DNA of 64,000 nt from Piezodorus guildinii. Lineage: Eukaryota; Arthropoda; Insecta; Hemiptera; Pentatomidae. The DNA is taken from positions 46,748,417-46,812,416 of the forward strand of contig CM041297.1 in NCBI GenBank assembly GCA_023052935.1, given 5' to 3'. This document shows positions 31,071 through 42,956 of the stretch, in pieces. How positions within the stretch are numbered: the stretch's first letter is position 1; each line of letters begins with the position of its first letter. Under the pieces are notes generated by a model, which made no database searches, was not told the origin of the DNA, and saw only the letters and a list, made by a program, of their open reading frames with translations. A program made the position numbers and the translations under genes.

Positions 31071-31394
31071 ACAATATCACTCCCTACTTCGGTCAGTATC
31101 TCAAAAAACGGCTATGGTTGTGAAGCTGATATTTTGTTTTTATTCTTACTTAGATGTGCAATAATTATGGAAAATTACTCTTCTGATTGGTGCAAACAAT
31201 TCAAATTCAAAAACCTTTAAATTTTTTTTAGAATAACTCAAAAATTGTTTATCTCCTAAAAACTTATAAGTACTCATTTGAAAGATGGTCTGATTTCTAA
31301 CTACTAGAAAGCATGAGCATCATGAGCTAATCATCATTAGCGAAAAGTAAATTTAAAATATAGATTTTGAAGCAGGAGGTGAAGAGAGATTCTA

Positions 31395-31775
31395 TTAATG
31401 ATAATAGAAAAAGATTGGGACCGGGGCAAGGCAGTCTATCTAGCATTTATTGACTTGAGGGCAGCTTTCGATTCAGTGCTAAGACAGGAGATATGGGAAA
31501 CATTTATAACAAGAAGAGTACCGGCAAACCTGGTGAGCGCTATCAAATCAGTTTACCAAGATCCAAAGGGTATTGTGAGGCTTAATGGCCAAATGTCACA
31601 GCCTTTCTACTTCTATAAAGGAGTAAAGCAGGGAGATAGTCTAAGGACGCACCATCCCGGAGATGTGAAGACTTGCCAGGGACAGAAATCAGTGGGCTCA
31701 ATGGACAGAGACTGCAACTCCACAGCACACAGGAGTTAGAGGAAGAAGAAGAAGGTGAAGAGGGAGATAGAAAAG
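31395..31775 (+). pseudogene. LINE RT fragment with large internal deletion
   Basis: The plus strand reads AVYLAFIDLRAAFDSVLRQE (motif A), SAIKSVYQDPKGIVRLNG, then YKGVKQGDSL (start of motif B). At 31645 the sequence jumps to the ORF end, where the next frame reads EDLPGTEISGLNGQR. About 1 kb of RT is deleted. Its sequence differs from the jockey and RTE copies here, so it is a third LINE lineage. Confidence 0.75.
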
Positions 31776-31869
31776 AAATTTCATAAATATCTAACAAGTT
31801 AAATTGTTAGTTTTTTTTTATTAATTTACTAAAGTAAAGGTACTTTAAAGGAATACAATAAAAAATAAT

Positions 31870-32120
31870 TATCATTTAAAAAAGTCGTGTCAGACTATTT
31901 CAATCAGAATGAATACTACATGACATACAAGAATATTAAATTTTACATAGATATAGCGAGTTTCATAAAAATCGCTTGAGCCGTTTAGGAGAAAATCGTA
32001 AAAAAGTGCAAAATGCATAGTATAAAGTGGCTCTTCTGGTTAGCCGATTTTGATGAAAAAGTTGCTGTAACATCTCAGGAGTATAGCTGTTTTAAATATG
32101 AAATTTCAGTATCGTACGAA
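31870..32120 (-). repeat. family A fragment
   Basis: Reverse orientation: AGTGCAAAATGCATAGTATA, AAAGTTGCTGTAACATCTC, AATATGAAATTTCAGTATCG. Abuts the next copy head to head. Confidence 0.78.
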
Positions 32121-32159
32121 TTTTCGTTTTTGTCCTAGTCGTACCACACACAGAACTTG

Positions 32160-32607
32160 CGATAACTATACGCTCGAGATGTTACAGCAACTCTATCATT
32201 AAAATCAGCTAACCAAAAGAGCCACTTTATACCATGTATTTTGCCCCTTTTTACGATTTTTCCTAAAACGGCTATAACGATTTTGATTAAATTTACTAAA
32301 ATCGATGTAAAATTTAATGGGCTTTAATATCATGTCCTATGTAGGAGCGGCGTGGTCTAGTGGATAGAGCGCTAGTCTGCTGTGCTCCGGGTCCTGGGTT
32401 CGAATCCCGGCTATGGTAGAATATTATTTATTCTGTTAATTCAGTCGGGGGCGACCCTAGGGTATGGAGACCCTCCTGGGGCAGACCCAGCCTCTTTAAA
32501 TTGGGTACCCAAAATAATAGGGGAAAAACCTGGCGGCTGAGCGTGATTAAGGCCTAATCACCTCATTGCACTTCCGTTGGCCTAGAAAAAGTACGAATCT
32601 CTATATG

Positions 32608-32652
<45 letters not shown>

Positions 32653-33059
32653 TCATGTAGGTTTCATTCTGATTGAAATAGTCAGACAGGGCTTAAATGC
32701 CGATATTTTAAATTGCCTTCCTCTAACGAAACTTCAATTTTGTAGACTCCAAAGTATTAGGGATATCATCTTGTTGTCATTGATAAATAACAGCTAAATA
32801 TCCAAGGGGAGCAAATTTAATAAACAAATAAAGGAGAAAAGTACAAACATATTTTTTAATGCAATTTTTGTGTTTCTAAACACAAGAATAGTAATATAGA
32901 TTTATAATATTCCGTTGGATAGTTAAAGATTATAGAAAAAATATTATCTCATACACAGAGAGTGATGAAAAGCCTATAAAATAACTGATTGTTGTAGACA
33001 AAAATATCATATAATAGCATGTTTCTTCCTAAACTTTATTTCATTATTTCTTTGATCAT
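32160..33059 (+). repeat. family A copy interrupted by a SINE
   Basis: Forward orientation from ACTATACGCTCGAGATGTTA to the ATTATTTCTTTGATC region, split at ATATCATGT by the SINE at 32336-32649. The SINE's target duplication shows the order of events. Confidence 0.82.
32336..32649 (+). mobile_element. tRNA-derived SINE (family 1) with poly(T) end
   Basis: The head has Pol III promoter boxes: box A-like TGGTCTAGTGGATAGAGC and box B GGTTCGAATCCCGG. A body with GGGGCGACCCTAGGGTATGG and ACCTGGCGGCTGAGCGTGAT follows, and it ends in about 37 T residues. Target duplication ATATCATGT at 32327-32335 and 32650-32658. Same family at 40926-41242 and 63603-63934. It is a retroposon, not a working tRNA gene: there is no cloverleaf beyond the boxes. 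Confidence 0.9.
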
Positions 33060-33590
33060 TTTACTTTCACTTACCTATATATGAAATAGTAAGGGAAAGT
33101 ATTGCGATCGTGAAAATTTTCAGTTTTCAACAGAAATACACGTTATAGGAGTCCAAATGACCAAGTCCCAAAAAAAGGCCTGTGTGTGTGTGTGTGTCCG
33201 TATGCGGTAAATCTACCCCAAAACCGAAAAGACGTAAAAACTGAAATTTCATATTTAAGAAAACTACAGGCCTTAGATGTAATTGCTACTTTTTCACTAA
33301 AATCGGCTGACCGTATGTACTACTTTTCACCATGCATTTTGCACCTTTTTACGATTTTCTCTAAAACGGCTCTAACGATTTTGATTAAACTCGCTATATG
33401 TGTGTAAAATTTAAGGGGCTTTAATATGTTGTAAGTTTCATTCTGATTGAAATAGTCTGACAGGGCTTAAATGCCGAATCAGCACCCGATTTTTTTTTAT
33501 CTCTAAATTTATTTAAAAATACTTAAATTGATTATAACAACGAAGGTAAGTGAAGTCGTGTGGAGAGCGCACCAGATTTTTTGTCTTTTT
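33060..33590 (+). repeat. family A copy with internal deletion
   Basis: Both ends present (TTACTTTCACTTACCTATAT; GGTAAGTGAAGTCGTGTG then GCACCAGATTTTTT), but about 300 bp of the interior is missing. It follows the previous copy directly. Confidence 0.82.
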
Positions 33591-33799
33591 TTTTAAATAA
33601 AATATTTAATGATTATAAGTTTTTTAAAAAGTAAATAAAAAATAATAGGAATTTATATATCATCTCTCATCGTGTAACGGGGTCTTTACTTCATATTTCC
33701 GATGTAGGTAAGTGAAAGTGAAACACAGTAAACATCCTGAGAAGCGGTTTTTTTATTTATTTTTTTTTATTCCCATTCATGTATTATCTAGACCTTATT

Positions 33800-34140
33800 A
33801 TACCTGATTTAGGGTTTGGAACAAAGGTGCAGGTAGAACAAGAACCGATGTTACGTACAGTAGCAGCTACAGGTGGAGCTAGCGGGACCTAAAGATGTTA
33901 TAAAAAAATCGGAACGGCCTCCGGATCAGGTGGATTTGGGTCGGTTCCCACAGTGGCACTTTCCCACAGAGCCTCCTGTCAATTACTTTATGGGACCAGT
34001 CCATCCGCCTCCTCCCCATCTCCGCCAATTAGAAATCTGCATCCAATATTTGCAATTTGCAGTCACTGGAGAAATCATGTAATGCATTTATTACGCCTCC
34101 ATTCCTCCTATCTCACTCACCCCTCGTAAAGAAGATTAAC
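33800..34140 (+). other. unrecognised coding-like segment
   Basis: Base composition and codon pattern differ from the surrounding repeats. One frame reads VDLGRFPQWHFPTEPPVNYF, then MGPVHPPPPHLRQLEICIQY and a stop at 34080-34082. No domain known to me. It could be an exon, a processed gene scrap or a transposon gene piece. Confidence 0.3.
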
Positions 34141-34141
34141 A

Positions 34142-35115
34142 AACTTATTTCGAGAGGGAGAACTTATATTTACGTAAACATGTTCTCTGTCATGTTAAAC
34201 CGAAGATGTTAGATGAGATTTCTTTCTTTAAAGTAGTAAATATATGTAAAAAAAAAATCTGGTGCGAGCAACACACGACTTTCACTTAATTCCGATACTT
34301 ATATCAATTTAAGATTTTTTAAACAAATATAGAAACGAAAATAAATTGTTAAAGAATTATTTACATTGGATTTTAATAGAAACATGTGTTTTATCAAACA
34401 ATCTATTATATTTTTATCTACATCAATCAGTTTTATTGGCTTTTCAACACTCTCTATTAACTTTTAAAATTCCATGTATTAGATAATATTTTTTCTAAAA
34501 TCTTTAGTCATCCAACGGTATATTATACATCTATATTACTATTCTTATTATAAAAAAACCAAAAATTTCATAAATAAAATAGTTTCGCTCTGTTATCCTC
34601 ATACATGATATTAAAGCCCATTAAATTTTACATCAACATAGCGAGTTTAATCAAAATCGTTAGAGCCGTTTTTGAGGTGCAAAATGCATGGAATAAAGTG
34701 GGTCTTCTGGTAAGCCGATTTTGATGAAAAATTTGTTGTAATATCTCGGGCGTATATTTGTCTTAAATGTGAAATTTAAGTTCCGTACGACTTTTAATTT
34801 TTGCGCTAGACTTACCACACACACACGGACATACAGACACACAGGGTTTTTTTCGGGACTTGGTTATTTGGACTCATGAGACCCTAAAACGTCTATTTGA
34901 AAAATAGACGTTGAAAAATAGAATTCGAAAATTTTCACGATCGCAATACTATCCCTAACTATATATTTCATAAGTGGAAGTAATAAACAAACTTATTTCA
35001 AGAGGAAGACCTTATATTCATGTAAACATGTCCCTTGTTATGTTAAACCGAAGAGATTTTCGTTATTTATGAGGAGATTTCTATCTTTAAAGTAATAAAT
35101 ACATGTGAAAAAAAG
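34142..35115. repeat. tandem duplication including a family A copy
   Basis: AACAAACTTATTTCGAGAGG, GTAAACATGT and GTTAAACCGAAGA precede the family A copies at both 34142-34255 and 34985-35115. The flank-plus-element unit of about 845 bp is therefore duplicated head to tail, with later divergence. Confidence 0.72.
34256..34983 (-). repeat. family A repeat, near full length
   Basis: Reverse orientation, from AATCTGGTGCGAGCAACACA to TATATTTCATAAGTGGAAGT. Contains the degenerate CA microsatellite. Confidence 0.85.
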
Positions 35116-35440
35116 TCTGGTGCGAGCAACACTGGACTTTCACATACTTCCGCTGTTAAAATCAAATAAAATAGTTTTTATACATTTTTAAATACACTTA
35201 GAGATAAAAAAAAATTGTTAAAGGATTTATTATAATGAATTTCAATAGAAACATGTGTTTTATTGAAAAATCTATTTTATTTTTATCTTCAACAATCAGC
35301 TAGTTTTATCGGCTTTTCATTACTCTCCATTTACTTTTACAATTCCGTGTATTAGATAATATTTTTTATAAAATCTTTCGCATTCCAACGGTATTTTATA
35401 CGTCTATATTATTATCCTTATGTTCAAAAACTGCATGAAA
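35116..35440 (-). repeat. family A partial copy
   Basis: Begins TCTGGTGCGAGCAACACTGG and covers the distal half (ATTCCAACGGTATTTTATAC). It runs into the next copy. Confidence 0.78.
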
Positions 35441-35443
35441 AAA

Positions 35444-35757
35444 ATCTGGTGCGGGCAACACACGACTTTCACTTACCTCGATTTTTAAAATCAATGAAAG
35501 AATTTTCAAATACAGTTAGAGATGAAAATACGTGAAACTATTAAGGAATTAATCAATTATAGTTGTCTTAAATATGAAATTTCAGTTTCATAGGACTTAC
35601 CGTTTCCGCCCGGGAGTTACCACACAGACCTTTTTGCGGGACTTGGTTATTTGGACTCAGGGGACCCTAAAACGTGTATTTCCGTTGAAAACTGGAATTC
35701 GAAAATTTTCACGATCGCAATACTTCCTCTTACTATATATAGTAAGTGAAAGTAAAA
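35444..35757 (-). repeat. family A copy with internal deletion
   Basis: Both ends intact (TCTGGTGCGGGCAACACACG; TACTATATATAGTAAGTGAA); only 314 bp long, with the middle lost. Confidence 0.82.
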
Positions 35758-35899
35758 ATAGTTCTGCACTTTTCTCTTTTAGTTGTTAATTAAATTCGCT
35801 CAGCTTGCATATTAAGCCGTTATTTTTTAATTTTAAAAATTAATATTTGTAATGATAAAATACTTGAAAAAAACATAAAGCAAAACTGCCCATTGGCAA

Positions 35900-36250
35900 C
35901 ACTCGTAGTAGTGAATCTAAACAAGAAGTCATCTTCTTTTCAGACGCCTCGGGAGATTATCAGGGATAGAAGAGGATGGTAGGATAGAAACTAGTGGGTT
36001 AGAGTTTGAATGGAGTTTGGCATGGAAGGATTCATACCTGGTTCGGGCCAAGACAGTTACATAGGGAACAGTAAGGTTTTGTGGATGGGTTAATTTGTGC
36101 CGAAGTAAGGAGCGCTGAGGATTTAACGTAGGAGGATTGCATACGAGAGGTATTCAATGGTTTGGTAGAGCCACTTAGCTCAATTCCTTATATTAATCAA
36201 TTATATTAAGTCCAGATAGGTCTTATAATAGTCATGTAGATGAGTCTGTT
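35900..36250 (-). pseudogene. jockey-type LINE 3' fragment, decayed
   Basis: GCCTCGGGAGATTATCAGGG, GGTTCGGGCCAAGACAGTTA and GAAGTAAGGAGCGCTGAGGA align with the minus-strand 3' part of the 16106-17187 LINE. Frame lost. Confidence 0.75.
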
Positions 36251-36322
36251 GGAGTTGCCAAAAACGTTGAGCGGAAATTAAATTTTAAATTTTATTTTCA
36301 GTAGTTTAACTAATAAAAAAAA

Positions 36323-37165
36323 ATTTGCGATTTTCACTTACCTCTGTTGTTTTATTAAATTTAAAAACTTTTAATTAAACTTACAGTTGAAAAAAGGTAG
36401 AGAATTACATTGAGTTTCGACAGAAACGTGTGTTCCAGATTAAATAATCTGACAATAGAAATTATTATTTACAAAAATCACGGTTTTCATCACTTACAAT
36501 TACCTTATAGAACTTTGTATGTAAAATAATATTTTATCTAAAACTAAATCTTTTTTCTCAAATATTTAACTTTCCAACGGAATGTTATTCATTGATATTA
36601 CTATTCTAATGTTAAAAAAAAAAAAAAAAAAAGTTTTTAGCAAGATTTATATTTATGCTGTTTCTACTTTAGTTATTTATAAATTACGTTCAACTTGTAC
36701 TAATAATATGATATGGTAATTTTTTTCGAATCTACAAAATTAAAGTTGCTTTAGAGGAAGAAAATTTTACAATATCGGCATTAAGGCCCTGCCAGACTAT
36801 TTCAATCAGAATAAAACCTACACATATTAAAGCCCATTAAATTTTACATCGATTTTAGCGATTTTGATCAAAATCGTTATAGCCGTTTTTGAGAAAATCG
36901 TAAAAAAATGTATGGTATAAAGAGGCTCTTCTAGTTAGCTGATTTTTATGAAAAAGTTTCTTTAACATCTCGAACGTATAGTTCTCTTAAATATGAAATT
37001 TTAGTTTCGTGCGACTTTTTCGGTTTCGCGCAAGACTTGCCACATGCACACCAGTTTGCGGGACTAGGCCATGTGCCCATAATCACCATAAAAACTGGAA
37101 TTCTAAAATGTTCATGATCGCAATACTTTCTCTACAATATAATTCATATATAGGTAAGTGCAAGT
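36323..37165 (-). repeat. family A repeat, full length, diverged
   Basis: Reverse orientation; starts near TTGCGATTTTCACTTACCTC and ends TATATAGGTAAGTGCAAGTA. An A-run (36614-36632) interrupts it. Confidence 0.8.
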
Positions 37166-37913
37166 AAAAAGTCATTTAGTTTCCACAAAGACTTTTTTTC
37201 GTTTAGAATTATAATTAATTAATGAATTAAAATAAACTAAATTTTATGGGGGTATATTCACTCTCTATTAAATTTAGTGAATTTACTTTAAAAATTTTAT
37301 TTTGAGCTTCTCAAGTGTATATTATTATATTACAAAATGATTACCCTCATTTTTTTAAGTGTTTCTCTTTTTTCTTCTGATTATAATTATATATAATTCT
37401 TTTATCATTTATGCTCATACATGTCTTATTATAACTGATAATGCGAGATGATCAAATATTTAAAAAGTACGCGAAATTAGGCCTGTCAGACACATCAATG
37501 ATTCTGCAAGCTCTAAAAGCTTATTTTTGTAAAAAAAAAAAAAAAAAAAAAAATGTATGTATTATCTAATTTTTGTTTATATGCTGAATAAATAAGCACT
37601 TATATTTATCTAATAATTGTGAAATTATACCAGGAAGGAAAAGGTTAATGAGATTCACCATTAAAAAAAAAAATACCATTCTTGATAAAAACAACACTTC
37701 ATGTTGAATTTTATTTTATCTACTAATTGCTATAATTTGTGTTATTTTTTTCTAGACACCATAGGTTATAGGTTACTGATAATTATATCTAGATGTGGAT
37801 TTAAATTTATAAAATTAATGAATAATGAAAACATTCGATGTTATGCTATAGCAATACACAGTGGATAAAAATTAATTGTTAATGTTTTCTCATTTAATAG
37901 AGTTATATTTTTT
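37166..37913. other. AT-rich spacer
   Basis: Includes an A-run at 37531-37553. No gene or element found. Confidence 0.45.
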
Positions 37914-38044
37914 TACATTCACTTACCTATATATAAAATATAAAGTAAGAGAAAGTATTGCGATCGTGAACATTCTCGAATTCCAGTTTTCAACGGAAAT
38001 ACACGTTTTACGGTTCCCTGAGTCCAAATGACCAAGTCCCGCAA

Positions 38045-38077
<33 letters not shown>

Positions 38078-38775
38078 GTGGTAACTCCCGGGCGAAAACA
38101 AAAAATGCTATGAAACTGAAATTTCATATTTAAGACAACTATACGTCCGAGATGTTACAGAATGTTTTTCATCAAAATCAGCTAACCAAACGAGCCACTT
38201 TATACAGTGCATTTGCACCTTATCACGATTTTCTCAAAAACGGCTCTAACGATTTTGATTAAACTCGCTATATCGATGTAAAATTTAATGGGCTTTAATA
38301 TCAGGTAGGTTTAATTCTGATTGAAGTAGTATGACAGGGCCTAAATGCCAATATTTTAATATTTCTTCCTCTAAAGTACCTATTAACATTGATAAATAAC
38401 GGGTAAATATGTAAGTTAGGCGAATTTGATAAACAACTAAAGGAGAAAAGTGCAAACATATTATTATGTTTTTGAACACAAGAATAGTAATATAGATGTA
38501 TAATATACCGTTGGATAGCTAATGATTTTACAAAAAATATTATCTAATACTCGGAATTTTAAAGGTTAATGGAGAGTGATGAAAAGCCGATAAAACTGAC
38601 TGACTGTTATAGATAAAAATATAATAGATTATTTAATAAAACACTTGTTTCTATTGAAATTCAAAATAATTATTTCTTTAAAAATTTACCTGTATCTTTA
38701 AATGTATTTAAAAATTCTTAAATTGATTTTAACAGAGGTAAGTGAAAGTCGTGTGTTGCGCGCACCAGATTTTTA
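37914..38775 (+). repeat. family A repeat, reference full-length copy
   Basis: 862 bp. One terminus is a palindrome (CACTTACCTATATATAAAAT, then AAGTAAGAGAAAGTA), so it can fold into a hairpin. The other ends GGTAAGTGAAAGTCGTGTG, GCGCGCACCAGATTTT. ACTTTCACTTACC-type sequence therefore occurs inverted near both ends. The interior carries a (GT)n run (38050-38076), conserved blocks such as CGAGATGTTACAG and ACGGCTCTAACGATTTTGAT, and no coding frame. Subterminal inverted repeats, one hairpin end and an internal microsatellite resemble non-autonomous Helentron/DINE-type Helitrons, but I cannot prove that class. Confidence 0.8.
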
Positions 38776-38969
38776 TACTTCTTCAAAGGATATGCCCGAT
38801 TTTAATATGTGAACGACGTTACTTTTTCTATTCCAAGTTAAAGTCGCCATTCTCGTTGATAGGATTCTTAAAAATTGACATAACTTGTGACTAGGATACG
38901 ATTCAAAATGGATGTTTGAAATATAAATGGAGGATGAGAAAAAAAAAAAAAATTCAAAATGGAGGACGA

Positions 38970-39170
38970 AAATAGCGCTTAAAATATGAAATTTCAGTTT
39001 AATACAACTAATTGTGTTAGTGCTATATATCACATACACACAAAGAGACCTTTTTCCATGACTTGGTCATATGGACTTAGGGGACCCTAAAACGCTTATT
39101 TTCGGTGATAAAATTTCATGATCCTAATGCTTTCCTTCAATATATATTTCATAAATATGTAAGTGAAAGG
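38970..39170 (-). repeat. family A end fragment
   Basis: AAAATATGAAATTTCAGTTT, GGGGACCCTAAAACGC and TATATTTCATAAATATGTAA mark the palindromic-end quarter in reverse orientation. Confidence 0.75.
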
Positions 39171-39194
39171 AACAAAAAAAAAAAAAAAAAAAGC

Positions 39195-39345
39195 TTCGTT
39201 ACAAACGTAGCCTTCTAATCTTCAAATAATATTTTGTTTATGTTTGATTATTAGCCAGTGACTTGTAACCATGGCTTTTGACTGTCACACATCAGCTTCG
39301 TGATTAAAAATTCAGAAGGCAGTCACAGTCACAAAGGTATTAAGA
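39195..39345. repeat. inverted copy of 29737-29885
   Basis: CTTCTAATCTTCAAATAAT, TGACTTGTAACCATGGCTTT and TGACTGTCACACATCAGCTT are the complement of the earlier block. 39346-39836 beyond it holds nothing recognised. Confidence 0.65.
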
Positions 39346-39836
39346 ATTTACAAATAACTATTCCACATGCGCTCACTGGTCCATGAAACCACACAAAAGC
39401 CTTGTTGTCGCGCGGACACAGCTATTTCCGTTTCATTTGTTACAAGTTCACAAGAACGCATACTCTTTCGAATCATGGACTAATCCAATAAAAACTATTC
39501 TTTCAATGAGTTTTCAACATTTGAAGTGATAAATTTCCTTTATTTTTTTATGCCACCAAAAAATTAAAAACAAGAATTTCACAACATATATAAAACTGAA
39601 AAAAATATTAATACAATAGTCTTGTCATCCCATATCATCAAATTGAAGCATAAACTTAATTTTGAAAATGTATAAATACTGGATAGCTCACAAAATAATA
39701 GAAACAGGAAGATACTTAAAGCTTAAAAATAACAATAGAACCCTAAACTATAAAATATACACAAAAAAAACATGGAATACACCACACAGACATCATAAAT
39801 AATTTAAATTTATAAAAATATAAAAAAAAAAAAAAA

Positions 39837-40890
39837 TCTGGTACGGGCAACACACGACTTTCACTTACATCCGTTGTTAAAATCGATAAAAGAATTTTCA
39901 AATACAGTAACAGATAAAAATGAGTGGAACTAATAAATAATTAATTGTTTGTTTATTCGTTTAACGTCACTTTTATGCAACTACGGCTAATCGGACGATG
40001 CTACAGTGGGAGTCCTAAATTTTGCCAATCCAGGTTTTATTAGGATAGGGATCTTTAACAAGTACCCGACATCGCACAGGCTCGGGACCACCTTTTAACG
40101 TCCCTTCCGAAGGACGGCATAACTAAGGATTTTTTACTCCCATTAAAAAATCTTAGGGCCACCCGCGGTTTTGAACCCGCGACCTTTGGCATAGAAAGCT
40201 GTTATGCCCCAAATAATTAATTAAATGCAATTTCTATAGAAACATGTGTTTTATTAATAAATCTATTATATTATTATATAAAATAATGAGTTATTTTAAA
40301 TCGACTTTTCATCACCCTCTATTAACTTTTACAAGCTTGTATATTAGATAATATTTTTTCTAAATTCTATAGCTTTCCAATGTTATATCACATATGTATA
40401 TTACTGTTCTTATTTCAAAAACAAAAAGGTGCATTAAAAATATTTTTTCAGTTTTCTCTTTTATTTTTTTAATATTCTCATTTCTTTCTTTGGATATCGA
40501 ATTCGTTCAACATATATATTTACCTGTTCTTTTATCAGTGGTAACAAGATGATATGGTTATTTTTATAGAATCTACAGAATTAAAGGTACTTTAGAAGAA
40601 GAAAATTTAAAATATCAGCATTTAAGCCCTGTCAGATTATTTCAATCAGAATGAAACCAACATGGTATTAAAGCCCATTAAATTTTACATCGATATAGCG
40701 AGTTTAACCAAAATCGTTAGAGCCGTTTTTGAGAAAATCCTAAAAATGTGCTAAATGCAAGGTATAAAGTGGCCCTTAGGGTTGGCCGATATTGATGGAA
40801 AATTTGCTGTAACATCTCAGGCATAGACGCTCTTTAAATATGAAATTTCAATTTTATAAAACTTTTCATTTTCGCGCTAGATACATACCA
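39837..40890 (-). repeat. family A copy interrupted by SINE family 2
   Basis: Starts TCTGGTACGGGCAACACACG, is split by the SINE at 39947-40210 and continues to about 40890 (AAATATGAAATTTCAATTTT). The palindromic end is missing. Confidence 0.82.
39947..40210 (-). mobile_element. tRNA-derived SINE (family 2)
   Basis: 264 bp, minus orientation, flanked by AAATAATTAATT at 39935-39946 and 40211-40222. On the minus strand it starts GGGGCATAACAGCTTTCTAT and GGTCGCGGGTTCAAAACCG (box B-like) and ends with an AAACAAAC-type tail. Other copies: 18300-18505 and 53867-54130. Confidence 0.88.
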
Positions 40891-40925
40891 GGCACACCAG
40901 ATTTTTTATTTTTGTTATATTGACT

Positions 40926-41242
40926 ACAGGGAGTGGTGATCTAGTGGATAGAGCACTAGTCTACAGTTCTCCAGTTCCTCTGTTCGAATCCCGGCTTTAG
41001 CAGAGTATTATTTATTCTGTAAATTCAATTGGAGGCGACCCTAGTGTATGGAGACCTCCCTGGGGCAAACCCAGCCTCTATAGAGTGGATATCCAAAAAT
41101 ATTAGGGGAAAGCCTGAATGTGATCTCGGCCTAATCACCTCCTTGCACGGCCGTTGGCCTATAAACAGTACGAATCTCTTTATGTTCTGAGCCCAAGACC
41201 CTTTTGGGGGGGGTAGTGGTACAGTTTTTTTTTTTTTTTTTA
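40926..41242 (+). mobile_element. tRNA-derived SINE (family 1) with poly(T) end
   Basis: Head GATCTAGTGGATAGAGCACT and TGTTCGAATCCCGGC; body GGCGACCCTAGTGTATGG; end GTGGTACAG followed by T-run. Target duplication ATTGACT at 40919-40925 and 41243-41249. Inserted in family A related DNA. Confidence 0.88.
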
Positions 41243-41389
41243 ATTGACTGTAAGTTTTGTTTTGTATCTAGAAAATATAAGTATAACTTCCTGGCCGACG
41301 GCATATCCATGCTTATATTGCGTGTTCTATAAATATTGTAAATTAAGTAGGAAATTAAAAAAAAAATTGTTATCTTTATATCTAGTACT

Positions 41390-41455
41390 TAAATTGAGTT
41401 TAACAAACCGAAGTAAGTGAAAGTACTTTGTTTCGCACACCAGGTTTTTATAATT
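41390..41455 (+). repeat. family A end fragment
   Basis: AACCGAAGTAAGTGAAAGTA, then GCACACCAGGTTTTTA: the non-palindromic terminus only. Confidence 0.65.
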
Positions 41456-41559
41456 TTTTTATGTATGAATATATTATGTAAACGATGGTATTGAAGAGGA
41501 ATGAATTATGTGTAGCAATTGTAACAATTTATGATGGATATTGTCTCCTTTTATTTCTT

Positions 41560-41715
41560 TTTTTTCCCGACTTAAATCTCTTGACAGGTATTTCAAGAAG
41601 CGGAGCCATTGAAGACGGACACAATGCTTACAAGGGGTGGCTACCCTCTCGCCAGTATTGTCAGCGGGCGTTCCCACCAACAGGGGAGAAAGTGTGGCCA
41701 CCGGGCGCGTGGAAC
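41560..41715. other. GC-rich block, unrecognised
   Basis: About 150 bp of higher GC with long open frames on both strands (plus: AFPPTGEKVWPPGAWN). No recognisable domain. It sits between family A copies and may be the remnant of another element. Confidence 0.3.
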
Positions 41716-41734
41716 CTACGAATAACAAAAAAAA

Positions 41735-42159
41735 TCTGGTGTGCGCAACACACGACTTCCACTTACCTCCGTTATAGAAATAAATATAGGGATTTTTCCA
41801 AGGCCCATTAAATTTTACTTAAATATAGCGAGTTTAATGAAAATCGTTAGAGCCGTTTTTGAGAAAAACATAAAAAGGTGCAAAATGCATGGTATAAAGT
41901 GGCTCTTCTGGTTGGCCGATTTTGATGAAAATTTGCAGTAACATCTCCGGGATTATAGTGGTATTAAATATGAAATTTCAATTTAATATAACATATCTTT
42001 CCGAGCTAGACTTACCACACACACATATACCTTTTTGCGGGACTTGGTCATTAGGACTCAAAGGGACACGTGTATTTTCGTTGAAAACTGGAATTCGTAA
42101 ATTTTCACTATAGCAATACATTCCCTTAATATTATTTCATACATGTTTAGATGAAAGTA
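41735..42159 (-). repeat. family A copy with internal deletion
   Basis: Both ends found (TCTGGTGTGCGCAACACACG; ATGTTTAGATGAAAGTA); middle lost. Confidence 0.8.
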
Positions 42160-42189
42160 AAAATGTGTAACAACTTACAAGATTGAGAA

Positions 42190-42265
42190 CTGATTTCCAA
42201 AAACAAGAGTGTTTGACATATAACGTGGGAAGCCAAATATTTCAGATTAAACATTATATAACATG
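42190..42265. repeat. block inverted at 44822-44910
   Basis: GTGTTTGACATATAACGTGG and GAAGCCAAATATTT recur as the complement 2.6 kb away. The pair encloses two family A copies and a LINE. Either an older element's ends or an inverted duplication. Confidence 0.6.
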
Positions 42266-42956
42266 TGAAGTGCTCAAAGATAGTGGAGATTGGAGAAAAC
42301 TGCATTATTTGTAAGAATAAATAAATGTATTAGCATTGTGATGGAACCCCAACCATCCGGTATATTTTTCAAAAATGTCTATATTATTCATTACACCTAA
42401 ATAAAATGTGACTGAACCCAAATATATCAACAGTACTGGGTAATAGAGAGGAATCCATTAAAGTAGTTTTTATTTTTTTCAAAAAACAATTAATATTATC
42501 TATAATCTTAATTAAAATATACATTTATAAATTCCGGGCAATTTTTTTTATTATTATTTTTTAATGTTATATTTTTATATATTTTTTATTTTATAACTGT
42601 AGTTATTTTGTGATCATATCTACTTTTTTTATTTTATTTATTCACTCTTTTTTTAAATTGTATTTCTATTTATTGTTATTATTATTATTTTGCCTAATAA
42701 TTCTTTTTTATAAACGTTAAATATACACATTATACCCAGGCGTTGAAGACCTTAGGGTTTTACGTCTTAAAACGAACAAACAAACTGCATGAATTTAAGC
42801 AGTCGGTAAAGATAAGCTTTTGTTGTATTAATATTTAATAGGAAATAAATGGAAATGTAATTTAAAATTTTGTTTTAAGTTGGTAAGTGAAATTTTATGA
42901 TAAAAATCATGTCCACAATTTTTATTATGATTTAATTGTTTTATTTATAATTTTAC
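42266..42956. other. AT-rich spacer
   Basis: No gene or known element seen. Confidence 0.4.

Noticed and set aside
30879..31220. 113-residue open frame
   Set aside because: Overlaps family A fragment sequence and has no domain; chance frame in AT-rich DNA.
32350..32415. Possible tRNA gene
   Set aside because: Boxes A and B are present, but there is no complete cloverleaf and the unit continues into a SINE body with target duplications.
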